This document shows positions 1 through 8,070 of a DNA stretch of 24,671 nt, piece after piece (position 1 is the first letter of the stretch; each line of letters begins with the position of its first letter). A model generated the notes under the pieces. The model saw only the letters and a program-made list of their open reading frames with translations. It was not told the origin of the DNA and made no database searches. The position numbers were made by a program, and so were the translations under genes. The DNA is taken from positions 1-24,671 of the forward strand of contig CAYPEK010000061.1 in assembly GCA_964409645.1 (NCBI GenBank), in the 5' to 3' direction. The stretch comes from CAYPEK01 sp964409645 (GTDB taxonomy: Bacteria; UBP15; UBA6099).

Positions 1-1329
1 CTGAAAGGTGACGCATCGCGTGCCGTGGGCCGCGTTTTTACCGACAGCCGTGAGGAATGCGCGGGGGCGATGTTTTTCGCGTTCGCGGGAGAACGGTTCG
101 ACGGCCACCAGTACGTTGAACAGGTTGCGGCAGCGGGTGCGACGGGCGCTGTTGTATCGAAGGATATCGCGGGTGCACTGCCTGAAGGGTTCGCGCTTGT
201 AAAAGTGGGTGACACGCTGAAGGCGTATCAGGCGGTCGCGAGGGAATACAGAAAAAAGTTTTCGGTACCGGTGCTGGCTGTGACCGGAAGCTGCGGAAAG
301 ACGGGAACAAAGAGCCTTCTGTACAACATTCTGTCGCACAGGCCGACGGTGAGGACAGAGGCAAACGAGAACAACGAGATCGGTGTGCCGAAGACGCTGT
401 TCCGCATGGATGCCGCAACGGAGCGGGTGATTGTGGAACTCGGAATGAGAGGCCCGGGGGAGATCGCGGAGCTTGCGGCGATAGCTAATCCTACGCACGG
501 CATCATAACTAATGTCGAACCGGCCCATATTGGGCGTCTCGGATCGATGGAAGCGATTGCGGATGCGAAGGGCGAGCTTGCGGAGGCGCTGGGGCCCGAC
601 GGTGTGATATTTCTGAATGCGGACAATAAGTGGACGTACCGCATTATGGATAAGACGAAAGCGAAGGTTGTCACATTCGGTATCGAATCGGGCGATGTAA
701 GGGCGGTTGGAATTGAGTTTACACTTGAAGGATCGCGGTTCGAGATTGAGACATCGATAGGGCGGATAGAGGCAGCGTTGTCATCGCCGGGCCGCGGGAA
801 TGTGTACAACGCGACGGCGGCTGCCGCGGTGGCGGTGGCGCTCGGCGAATCGGTGGAGGACATTGTCGCGGGGCTTTCGAAGCCTGTGGACGAAAGCGGT
901 CGTATGAGGCAGTGGAGGACCGAAAGCGGGATGTTGCTGATAGATGACACATATAATTCATCGCCGGCGTCGCTGAGACAGGCGGTGGAGCTTTTGGGCG
1001 ATGTGAATTGGGAGGGGCGTCGCGCGGCGGTGCTCGGCGACATGCTCGAACTTGGCGATTATAGCCGGAGCGAGCATTACAAGGCGGGCAAGGAATCGGT
1101 GGCGCGGAGTGTGGACCTGCTGGTTGCGTTCGGCGAGGAGGCGCGGGCGATTGCCGACGGCGCGGAAGCCGGCGGAATGCGAAACGGGTCGATTTTCTCG
1201 TTCGCTGATTTTGACGAACTCGCCGGCAAGGCGTCCGGGATTTTCCGGCCGGGCGATATGGTTCTGATAAAAGGTTCGCGTGGAATGAAAATGGAGAGAA
1301 TTGTGAACCTTCTCAGGGAGATGAAATGA
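1..1329 (+). CDS. murF: UDP-N-acetylmuramoyl-tripeptide--D-Ala-D-Ala ligase, 5' truncated by window edge
   Basis: MurF is a cytoplasmic ATP-dependent ligase that adds D-Ala-D-Ala to the UDP-MurNAc-tripeptide, the last soluble step of peptidoglycan precursor synthesis. The reading frame is open to base 1, and the residues before the GTG at 25 continue the family pattern, so the true start lies upstream and roughly 10-25 residues are missing. Visible family landmarks, numbered from base 1, are the early TDSR and GERFDGH segments, the ATP P-loop TGSCGKTGTK (residues 95-104), the ENNEIGVPK segment, DDTYNSSP in the central domain, and LGDMLELG and KGSRGMKME in the C-terminal ligase domain. The stop overlaps the mraY start as ATGA, implying translational coupling. 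Identity is secure; only the N-terminus is unknown. Confidence 0.95.
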   Translation: MKGDASRAVGRVFTDSREECAGAMFFAFAGERFDGHQYVEQVAAAGATGAVVSKDIAGALPEGFALVKVGDTLKAYQAVAREYRKKFSVPVLAVTGSCGKTGTKSLLYNILSHRPTVRTEANENNEIGVPKTLFRMDAATERVIVELGMRGPGEIAELAAIANPTHGIITNVEPAHIGRLGSMEAIADAKGELAEALGPDGVIFLNADNKWTYRIMDKTKAKVVTFGIESGDVRAVGIEFTLEGSRFEIETSIGRIEAALSSPGRGNVYNATAAAAVAVALGESVEDIVAGLSKPVDESGRMRQWRTESGMLLIDDTYNSSPASLRQAVELLGDVNWEGRRAAVLGDMLELGDYSRSEHYKAGKESVARSVDLLVAFGEEARAIADGAEAGGMRNGSIFSFADFDELAGKASGIFRPGDMVLIKGSRGMKMERIVNLLREMK

Positions 1330-2300
1330 AGACTCTCGTAATGATAACAGCGATATCGTTCGTGCTGGGCCTGATACTTCAGAAGGCATGGATGGCTGTG
1401 CTGGCGAAGTGGCGGATGAGGCAGATCGTTCGCACCGACGGACCGGAAGCGCATTTGAAGAAGAGCGGCACGCTTACGATGGGCGGGGTTGCGTTCTACG
1501 CGGCGTTTCTGCTGACGATTCTGATATCGCCGGGTTCGTCCGCGCCGGGAGTGAAAGTTGTTATCGTTGTTTCAACTATATGTTTTCTTGTTGGATTGTT
1601 TGATGACCTGATGAAGTTTTACGGAAAGAAAACCACGGGGCTGAAAGCGAGATTCAAGCTGATTGTTGAAATAGCAGTCGGGATTCTGCTCGGTCTTTAT
1701 ATGGTCCATCAGGGCCACGAGCCGGGAATGATATGGACGCCGAAGTGGATCGGCGGCATCGATCTGAAGTGGCTGTTTGTTCCGTTTGTGGCTGTGGTTT
1801 TCGTAGGGACTATCAACGCGGCGAACCTGACCGACGGGCTGGATGGGCTGCTCGCGGGATGTTATCTGGTCGTCAGTGCAGCGTTCATGTTCCTGATTTA
1901 TAAATTCAGAATATTTAATCAAGAGAACCTCGCGCTGCTGCCTGTATTCGCGGCGACGATGGGGGCTGTTGCGGCTTTCCTCTGGTTCAACTCGAATCCG
2001 GCGAAGATTTTTATGGGAGACAGTGGTTCGCTGTTTTTGGGTGGTGTGCTTGCGGCGGTGTCTGTACTGGCGAGAATAGAGCTGTTTTTGTTCGTCGCCG
2101 GCGGCGTTCTTGTTGCCGAAGCGCTATCTGTTTCAATTCAGGTCATTTCGTTCAAACTGACGAAGAAGCGTGTTTTCAAGATGGCGCCGCTGCACCATCA
2201 CTTCGAGCTTTCGGGATGGAGCGAGACGCAGACGGTGATCCGGTTCTGGATCGCAACGGGAATCTGCGCGGCGATCGGACTGTGGATGTTTGTGAGGTAG
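1326..2300 (+). CDS. mraY: Phospho-N-acetylmuramoyl-pentapeptide transferase (MraY)
   Basis: MraY is a polytopic membrane enzyme that transfers phospho-MurNAc-pentapeptide to undecaprenyl phosphate, making lipid I. At 324 residues it is a little shorter than the common 320-360 range but complete. It shows the GP-x-H-x2-K-x-GTLTMGG segment near residue 40, the acidic pair D93-D94 (FDD), NLTDGLDGL with D170 and D173, FMGDSGS with D232, and the late triple-histidine PLHHHFE loop. These are the magnesium- and substrate-binding landmarks of the family. The usual N-A-V-N before LTDG reads N-A-A-N here, a mild change. Hydrophobic segments fill the rest, consistent with about ten membrane spans. It starts inside the murF stop codon and is followed 9 nt later by murD. 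Confidence 0.96.
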   Translation: MKTLVMITAISFVLGLILQKAWMAVLAKWRMRQIVRTDGPEAHLKKSGTLTMGGVAFYAAFLLTILISPGSSAPGVKVVIVVSTICFLVGLFDDLMKFYGKKTTGLKARFKLIVEIAVGILLGLYMVHQGHEPGMIWTPKWIGGIDLKWLFVPFVAVVFVGTINAANLTDGLDGLLAGCYLVVSAAFMFLIYKFRIFNQENLALLPVFAATMGAVAAFLWFNSNPAKIFMGDSGSLFLGGVLAAVSVLARIELFLFVAGGVLVAEALSVSIQVISFKLTKKRVFKMAPLHHHFELSGWSETQTVIRFWIATGICAAIGLWMFVR

Positions 2301-2309
2301 GAGATAAAT

Positions 2310-3683
2310 ATGGCAAGAACACCTATAGACATCAGAGGAGCGACGGTGCTGGTTGTAGGCCTTAACGTGACCGGTCAATCGTGCGCGCGCGCGCTTCCGA
2401 AATTCGGTGCGAACGTGATTGTCACCGACGTGAGAGAGAATCTTGACGGACTCGACGGCGCGATATCGGCGGTGAACGAAGCTGGCGCGGGTTTTCTTCC
2501 GCTGAAAGAGGCGGCGCTGTTGCGGCCGGAGATTCTAGTTATAAGTCCGGGGCTGTCGCCGGAGGATTCACGCGTTTTGCCGCTACGAAACAACGCCGGT
2601 GAGTGGATGTCGGACCCGGAACTCGCGTTCAGGCTGTCTCGGGGCCGCGTGATCGGGGTGACGGGAACTAACGGGAAGACGACTGTAACGACGCTCGCGG
2701 GCCGGATGGCGGCTGCGGAATTCGCGGATACGAGAGTGTGCGGGAACATAGGGCTCGCCTACATAGATGCGGTGGAAGGAAGCACCGACGAAACGGTATT
2801 TGTGGTGGAATTGAGCAGTTACCAACTCGAAGGGTGCTCGCAGTTGAAGCCGGATGCGGCGATTGTGCTGAACGTGCAGCCTGACCACGCAACTCGACAC
2901 GCAACGCTGGAGATATATGCGGATGTTAAGGCGCGGATACTCAGCGCGATGGACGAGTCAGGTTTTGCGGTGCTAAACGGCGACGACATGAGAGTTGCGG
3001 ACATGGCGGAGAAGACGGCCGCGAAGCCGGTGATGTTTAGTGTCGAAGAGGAATTGTTCGAGGGCGCGTATCTCGATGGTGACGATCTCGTGATGAAAAC
3101 GGGTGGAGTTGCAGTTGCGTTAGGGAGAGCGAGTGCGTTGCAAATACCGGGTGTTCACAACGTGAGCAACGTGCTTGCTGCCGGCTCGGCGGCATATCTG
3201 ATGGGAGTTCCGGCTGAGAAGATTTCGGCGGCGGCCGCAGCGTTCGAAGGAATTGAGCACAGGATAGAATTTGCAGGTGATGTGAAGGGCATTCAGTGTG
3301 TGAACGATTCCAAGGCGACGAATCCGGACTCGACGCTCGCGGCTCTGGAGACGTTCAGGGGTCGTGCGATAACTCTGATTCTCGGCGGCGACGATAAAAA
3401 TATGGATTACGAACCAGTGTACGAAAAACTGGAGGCGCTTAGCGCGAAGGCGATAGTGATGGGCCCGGGCCTGAAGCGGGTTGCGAAAGAGATAAAGGAA
3501 TACGGCGGGATCGAATGCGAGGTTGCGGCGGACATGGATGAGGCGGTCCGGAAGGGGATTGAGATGACGGCGGGCGGAGGAGTTCTTCTGCTGTCGCCGG
3601 GCTCGTCGAGTTTCGATCTTTACAAGAATTTTGAAGAAAGAGGGCGACATTTCAAAGATGCAGTCAAACGATCACAGGGGTAG
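2310..3683 (+). CDS. murD: UDP-N-acetylmuramoylalanine--D-glutamate ligase
   Basis: MurD is a cytoplasmic Mur ligase that adds D-glutamate to UDP-MurNAc-L-Ala using ATP. The 457-residue protein has an N-terminal Rossmann-like UDP-binding segment (VVGLNVTG), the ATP P-loop GTNGKTT at residues 119-125, GNIGLAYID, the SSYQLEG segment, a Mur-type N-x2-PDH-x2-RH central motif, HRIEFAG followed by NDSKATNPDST, and a C-terminal LSPGSSSFD segment where many MurD proteins read SPACASFD. A clear ribosome-binding site (TAGGAG) lies about 9 nt before the ATG. The 3' end overlaps the chosen ftsW start by 26 nt. The set of motifs separates it from MurC, MurE and MurF, so I regard the identification as firm. 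Confidence 0.95.
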   Translation: MARTPIDIRGATVLVVGLNVTGQSCARALPKFGANVIVTDVRENLDGLDGAISAVNEAGAGFLPLKEAALLRPEILVISPGLSPEDSRVLPLRNNAGEWMSDPELAFRLSRGRVIGVTGTNGKTTVTTLAGRMAAAEFADTRVCGNIGLAYIDAVEGSTDETVFVVELSSYQLEGCSQLKPDAAIVLNVQPDHATRHATLEIYADVKARILSAMDESGFAVLNGDDMRVADMAEKTAAKPVMFSVEEELFEGAYLDGDDLVMKTGGVAVALGRASALQIPGVHNVSNVLAAGSAAYLMGVPAEKISAAAAAFEGIEHRIEFAGDVKGIQCVNDSKATNPDSTLAALETFRGRAITLILGGDDKNMDYEPVYEKLEALSAKAIVMGPGLKRVAKEIKEYGGIECEVAADMDEAVRKGIEMTAGGGVLLLSPGSSSFDLYKNFEERGRHFKDAVKRSQG

Positions 3684-4926
3684 CCGCAGGGTACCGCCGC
3701 CTGCGAAAACGATGAGGGTGGATTCCTCCGGCCGTCTGGCCGGCGGTGCGCCGGATTATCCGTTGCTCGTCATTGTTATGGCGCTTACCTGTATCGGCGT
3801 TCTCATGGTGTTCAGCGCGTCGGGTATGTTTTCGCTGAATACATATCATAACGGTTTTTATTTTCTGATTCGCGAGATGATATGGGTTGTGATCTCTGTC
3901 GGCGCGATGTTCTTCACGGCGTTTTTTGATTACAGGTATTACCGGAAGACTGCATGGACTATATATGCGATTGCGGTTGTGATGATGCTGCTGGTGCTTG
4001 TGCCGGGGATCGGGATAAAGGTGAACGGCGCGCGGCGATGGCTCGGCTACGGTTTCATGAGGTTACACGTGGGAGAGGTCGCTAAGCTCGCAACGATTAT
4101 TGTGTTCGCGGTAGTCCTCGATAGAGTGGGAGATAAGATCAAGGATCCTAAAGTTGCGTTTAAGCTATTGGGCGTGCTAGGCGTTACCGCGCTTTTGATA
4201 TTGAAGGAGCCGGATTTCGGAATGACGGCGGTGGTGGGTGTTGTGTGCATTGCGATGATGTTCATTGCAGGGGCGCGGATCAGCCATCTTAGTCTGGTCG
4301 GAGTTATGGGCGCATGCGGGGCGGTCGCGCTTGTGCTGCTCGAGCCGTACCGGGTTAGGAGGTTGATGGGGTTTCTTCATCTGCATGACCGTGCGTCGAA
4401 TGAAGGATACCAGACGATGCAGTCGCTGATTGCGGTCGGATCGGGTGGTTTTTTCGGTAAGGGATTAGGGGAGAGTACGCAAAAACTGATGTATCTGCCG
4501 GAGCAGCACACGGATTTTATATTTTCGATAGTCGGCGAAGAACTGGGGCTTATTGGCATTGCTTTAATCGTAGTGCTCTTCGTATATCTGACGTACAGAG
4601 GTATTCAGATTGCGCAGAGGTGCAACGATCCGCTTGCGGTGTATCTGGCGTTCGGAATTATATTCATGAATTCGATACAGGCGTTTGTGAACATGGGTGT
4701 CGCGCTCGGAATACTACCCGTGACGGGGCTGACACTGCCGTTTATAAGTTACGGCGGCTCGTCGTTGATGTTTACGTATATGGGATTCGGAATAGTGCTG
4801 AATATTTCGATGAACAACATGGCGCGTGGAAAGAAGAAAGATGAAGAATTTAATACTGGCGGTTGGGGGCACCGGGGGCCATTTGTACCCGGCAATCGCC
4901 CTCGCCCAACACTTAAAAAAAGCTGA
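3658..4926 (+). CDS. ftsW: FtsW, SEDS-family septal peptidoglycan glycosyltransferase
   Basis: FtsW is the SEDS polymerase that, with its class B PBP partner, polymerises lipid II at the septum. The protein has a basic, proline-containing cytoplasmic N-terminus and about ten membrane spans. The VNGARRW loop (W128) and the signature PEQHTDFIF (residues 281-289, D286) followed by GEELGLIG place it in the SEDS family. The loop normally reading F-Q-P-S-E is R-L-H-V-G-E here (135-140), keeping only the glutamate. The start is uncertain: ATG 3658 overlaps murD by 26 nt, TTG 3631 is possible, and ATG 3712 would avoid overlap. The C-terminal basic tail, about residues 388-422, is read largely from DNA that also encodes the start of murG. 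RodA is the alternative, but the cluster position favours FtsW. Confidence 0.92.
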   Translation: MQSNDHRGSRRVPPPAKTMRVDSSGRLAGGAPDYPLLVIVMALTCIGVLMVFSASGMFSLNTYHNGFYFLIREMIWVVISVGAMFFTAFFDYRYYRKTAWTIYAIAVVMMLLVLVPGIGIKVNGARRWLGYGFMRLHVGEVAKLATIIVFAVVLDRVGDKIKDPKVAFKLLGVLGVTALLILKEPDFGMTAVVGVVCIAMMFIAGARISHLSLVGVMGACGAVALVLLEPYRVRRLMGFLHLHDRASNEGYQTMQSLIAVGSGGFFGKGLGESTQKLMYLPEQHTDFIFSIVGEELGLIGIALIVVLFVYLTYRGIQIAQRCNDPLAVYLAFGIIFMNSIQAFVNMGVALGILPVTGLTLPFISYGGSSLMFTYMGFGIVLNISMNNMARGKKKDEEFNTGGWGHRGPFVPGNRPRPTLKKS

Positions 4927-5950
4927 ACCCGGGACGACTGTCTGGGTGGTCGGCAAGCGAGGCGGTCAGGAAGAACGGGTGGCCGCGGACTACGGTCTGA
5001 AGTTTCGCGCTGTGCGTGCGGTGAAGATGCCGGAGCGCAAAGTATCGCCGGAAGGTGTGCTGTTTGCAGGACGGCTTGCGGCGGCGCTGGCGAGTGGTCT
5101 CGGGGCGATCGGTGAGATTAAACCGGCGGCGGTTGTCGGCTTCGGGGGGTTTGCGTCGTTTCCGACGGTGATGGCGGCCCGGTTGCGCGGGATTCCGGTT
5201 TTTCTGCACGAGCAGAATATATTGATGGGGCTTGTGAACAGAATTATGTCGCGGTTTGCTGAAAAAATATTTGTGAGTTTCGAGAAGACGGAAGGTGTTG
5301 AGCCGTCGAAGGCTGTGTTTACGGGAAATCCGTCGAGATATGACGGGATTGCGCCTGTTGATAAGAAGGAAGCGAGGCGGGCACTCGGCCTTGATGCAGA
5401 CCGGTGGACGCTGTTCGTGTTCGGCGGGAGTCAGGGGGCGCTGTCGGTGAACAGAGCAGTGTATGAATGGGCGGAGAGAAACAGCGGCGACTCCGGAATT
5501 CAGTTGCTGCATCTCACCGGAAAAACGAAGTATGACGAGGCAAAAACGAGGTATGCGGAGGTTTTGAAACCGGGCGGTCTGAAAGTCGAGGTCAGGGATT
5601 ATCTGAAGGAGATGGAAGTTGCGTACTCGGCGACGGATCTCGCGCTGTGCCGCGCGGGAGCGACGACGATTACAGAGCTTGCGTCAATGGGTGTGCCAGC
5701 GATTCTGTGCCCGTATCCGTTCGCGGCGGAGAACCATCAGGAAAAGAACGCGAGGTATCTCGAAGAGCGCGGCGCGGCGATGGTCGTAACGGACAAGGAA
5801 CTCACCGCGGAATGGATAACGGATGCGGTGAACGGATTGAGAGGCGATCAGGCGAAGTTGAAGTTGATGGGTGAGAAGATAAAGGAAATGAATAAGGACG
5901 GCGCGGCCGGTTTGATGGCGTCGGCGCTTTCAAAGTATTTGAGCGATTAG
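4841..5950 (+). CDS. murG: UDP-GlcNAc:lipid I N-acetylglucosaminyltransferase (MurG)
   Basis: MurG is a peripheral membrane GT28 glycosyltransferase that converts lipid I to lipid II on the inner face of the membrane. I chose ATG 4841 because it puts the N-terminal glycine-rich loop GGTGGH at residues 9-14, as in the family; GTG 4826 would add only five residues. Other landmarks are GFGGFASFPT, HEQN (123-126), GGSQGA (195-200), the RAGATTITE segment and the PYPFAAENHQEKNA segment that binds the donor sugar nucleotide. The length of 369 residues is normal. The first 86 nt are shared in another frame with ftsW, which is unusually long. It is followed directly by ftsQ after 10 nt, with no murC, murB or ddl. 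Confidence 0.95.
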   Translation: MKNLILAVGGTGGHLYPAIALAQHLKKAEPGTTVWVVGKRGGQEERVAADYGLKFRAVRAVKMPERKVSPEGVLFAGRLAAALASGLGAIGEIKPAAVVGFGGFASFPTVMAARLRGIPVFLHEQNILMGLVNRIMSRFAEKIFVSFEKTEGVEPSKAVFTGNPSRYDGIAPVDKKEARRALGLDADRWTLFVFGGSQGALSVNRAVYEWAERNSGDSGIQLLHLTGKTKYDEAKTRYAEVLKPGGLKVEVRDYLKEMEVAYSATDLALCRAGATTITELASMGVPAILCPYPFAAENHQEKNARYLEERGAAMVVTDKELTAEWITDAVNGLRGDQAKLKLMGEKIKEMNKDGAAGLMASALSKYLSD

Positions 5951-5960
5951 GAGGCTCAGA

Positions 5961-6758
5961 ATGACGGTAGGGCCGGTGAGGCCGGTTGTTCCGCTAGAGA
6001 CGACGCTGAGAAGGCGTCGCCGGATGAAGGTGCGCTTTTATATAAGGATGGGCGCACTGGCGGTTTCGATATTCATCATATTCATGATATTCGCGATGAA
6101 TACGGAAGCGTTGAAGGTGAAGGTGGTGGAGGTAACCGGAGTAAAGCGTGTAAGCGCCGAGAAAATATACAATGACTCGAAAATAGCGGTTGGCGAAAAT
6201 CTTATGTTCATACCGGCACGCGAAATTCGCAAAGGGATCATAGAGCAGTATCCTTTGGTGAAGAATGCGGAAGTACACAGAATATTTCCGTCGAAGGTGA
6301 AGATAGTAATACATGAACGGGAACCGTATGCGTGCGTTACGGACGGGAAGCGTTTTTTTGTGATCGACGAGGAGAGGATCGTCATCGAAAAAGCTAAGGG
6401 CATGAGCAATAAAAAGGTGTTCAAGATAATCGCGGACAGGATACGTCATGCGGAAGTCGGGGAGAAGCTGATTTTCCCGCATTACAAGATAATGAGGCAC
6501 GTTAAGAATGTGCTCGATACGAATCTGAAGGATGTGTACGCAAAAGTGATGTTCAACAAGGAGGGGATCAAGGTTTACCTGATCGACGGGACGTACATAC
6601 TGCTCGGAGACGGGAGCGATCTGGAGAAGAAGATCGAGCTTGTGCCGGTGATAGTTAAGAAACTGAAGGAGATGAAAGAGGATTACGAGGGGCTGAATCT
6701 GGTCAGCCTCGATGTACCGTCGTACATAAAGAAAGGACCTGCCGTGCCGATTTATTGA
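5961..6758 (+). CDS. ftsQ: Divisome protein FtsQ/DivIB with POTRA domain
   Basis: FtsQ is a bitopic inner-membrane protein that links early and late divisome components through a periplasmic region. The 265-residue sequence has a short cytoplasmic N-terminus with an arginine-rich cluster (residues 17-21), one hydrophobic span at about 27-46, and then a POTRA-type domain at about 51-121 (VVEVTGVKRVSAEKIY through YPLVKNAEVHRIFPS). The remaining beta-rich part fits the FtsQ C-terminal domain. A strong ribosome-binding site (AGGAGG) sits about 8 nt before the ATG, and the gene begins 10 nt after murG. FtsQ proteins are poorly conserved, so identification rests on the POTRA signature, topology and position just before ftsA-ftsZ. 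Confidence 0.9.
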   Translation: MTVGPVRPVVPLETTLRRRRRMKVRFYIRMGALAVSIFIIFMIFAMNTEALKVKVVEVTGVKRVSAEKIYNDSKIAVGENLMFIPAREIRKGIIEQYPLVKNAEVHRIFPSKVKIVIHEREPYACVTDGKRFFVIDEERIVIEKAKGMSNKKVFKIIADRIRHAEVGEKLIFPHYKIMRHVKNVLDTNLKDVYAKVMFNKEGIKVYLIDGTYILLGDGSDLEKKIELVPVIVKKLKEMKEDYEGLNLVSLDVPSYIKKGPAVPIY

Positions 6759-6789
6759 GTTGTGTTTAGGCGACATCGGCGGGGTTGCC

Positions 6790-8058
6790 GTGAGGTTGGG
6801 AAAAGTGAAGGCGGAAAAGAAAAAACTGATATCGGTGATAGACATCGGAACATCGAAGGTGACGACGCTGATCGGCGAGCTTAAAGGCGACGGAACGGTC
6901 GGCCTGCTCGGTGTCGGCGTTGCGCCGAGCGAAGGGGTCAAAAAGGGAATCGTCACCGACATGGATAAGACGGCGGAGTCGATATATCAGTCGGTGAACG
7001 CTGCGGAGAAGGAAGCGGGGCAGGTGATGGTCTCCGCGATTATTGGGATAACCGGAGACCATGTTGCTGCGAACACATCGCGCGGGTTCACGAAAGTAGC
7101 CGACCCGTCGAAGGGCGTGTCGGCGGAAGACATGCGCCGGGCTGTGGAGTCGGCGAGCAGGTTGCTGTTGCCGCCTGACAAGCAGGTGGTGGGTATTGTT
7201 GAACAGGACTTTTCGGTGGACGGGCACGGCGGGATAAGGTATCCGCAGGGGATGTCCGGAGGCAAGCTCGAGGTCGAGGTTCAGATAGTGACCGCGGCGA
7301 CGGCGTCGGTGCAGAATCTGGCGCGATGTATAGGGAAGCTGAAGATAGACATCGAATCGTACGAGCTGGCGTCGATGGCGTCCGGGGAAGCGGTGCTGAA
7401 CGAGGACGAGAAGGAAATCGGTACGGTGCTGATAGATTTCGGGGCGGGAACGACGGAGGTAGCGGTGTTCAGGAATAAGCTGTTGAGGAAAGCGCGCGTG
7501 TTCCCGGTCGGCAGCAGGCACATAGATAACGATATCGCGCTGGTGTTGTGCACATCGGCGCGAGAGGCGGAACGGTTGAAGCTCGAATACGGAATGGCGT
7601 ATGTGGACGACAGTGTCGGGAGCGAGCCGGTGATGCTTGAGCATGTCGGCGGCGAGAAGAAAGCACAGATTCCGCGCGGGCACTTGTGCGAGATAATTTA
7701 CGACCGTGTTTTCGAGCTGTTCAAGCTGATAGCGCACGATTTGGAGACGGATATGCCGATGTCGCTGACTCCGACGGGAGTCGTACTGACGGGCGGCGGT
7801 TCGCAGCTTCCGGGGATAACGCGGGTTGCCGAACAGGTACTGGGAATGAATGTGAGGATTGGAAAACCGCTTTATACGGGAGATCATGCGGATCAGGTGT
7901 CCGGACCTGAGTTTTCGACCCCGGTGGGGTTGTTACGTATCGCCGCGAGGAATGCGATGCACCGAACCGTGGCGGCGGGCAGCGAAGGATTCTCTGCGCG
8001 CCGCATGCTGAACGAGGCGACATCGTTTCTGCGCGGGTTGTTTAATAAGATCGATTGA
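6790..8058 (+). CDS. ftsA: Cell division protein FtsA, actin-like FtsZ membrane tether
   Basis: FtsA is an actin/Hsp70-fold ATPase that anchors FtsZ filaments to the inner membrane and recruits later division proteins. From GTG 6790 the protein is 422 residues. It shows the phosphate-1 motif DIGTSK (D18-K23), an FtsA-type 1C domain beginning near GITGDHVAA, the phosphate-2 motif DFGAGTTE (216-223), and the adenosine motif TGGGSQLPG starting at T334. The last 15-18 residues (SFLRGLFNKID at the very end) form a plausible amphipathic membrane-targeting helix. A TTG at 6760 is in frame but adds non-conserved residues and lacks a visible Shine-Dalgarno sequence. The GTG has only a weak GGCGGGG upstream, so the exact start is uncertain. 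It lies 31 nt after ftsQ and 12 nt before ftsZ. Confidence 0.94.
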   Translation: MRLGKVKAEKKKLISVIDIGTSKVTTLIGELKGDGTVGLLGVGVAPSEGVKKGIVTDMDKTAESIYQSVNAAEKEAGQVMVSAIIGITGDHVAANTSRGFTKVADPSKGVSAEDMRRAVESASRLLLPPDKQVVGIVEQDFSVDGHGGIRYPQGMSGGKLEVEVQIVTAATASVQNLARCIGKLKIDIESYELASMASGEAVLNEDEKEIGTVLIDFGAGTTEVAVFRNKLLRKARVFPVGSRHIDNDIALVLCTSAREAERLKLEYGMAYVDDSVGSEPVMLEHVGGEKKAQIPRGHLCEIIYDRVFELFKLIAHDLETDMPMSLTPTGVVLTGGGSQLPGITRVAEQVLGMNVRIGKPLYTGDHADQVSGPEFSTPVGLLRIAARNAMHRTVAAGSEGFSARRMLNEATSFLRGLFNKID

Positions 8059-8070
8059 CGGAGGTGTTAT

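Noticed and set aside
228..1043. Open frame on the - strand opposite murF (271 codons)
   Set aside because: Ser/Pro/Ala-rich shadow translation with no recognisable domain; murF motifs occupy the + strand.
4841..4926. ftsW-murG fusion or frameshifted single gene
   Set aside because: Both proteins have complete domain sets and separate start and stop signals; the overlap is long but each frame is intact.
6760..6789. TTG at 6760 as the ftsA start
   Set aside because: The added ten residues are not FtsA-like and no Shine-Dalgarno sequence precedes it; GTG 6790 gives a normal N-terminus.
6766..7887. Long open frame on the - strand opposite ftsA (373 codons)
   Set aside because: It is a by-product of high-GC codon use in ftsA, its translation is rich in Arg/His/Gln with no domain pattern, and the + strand frame has full FtsA motifs.
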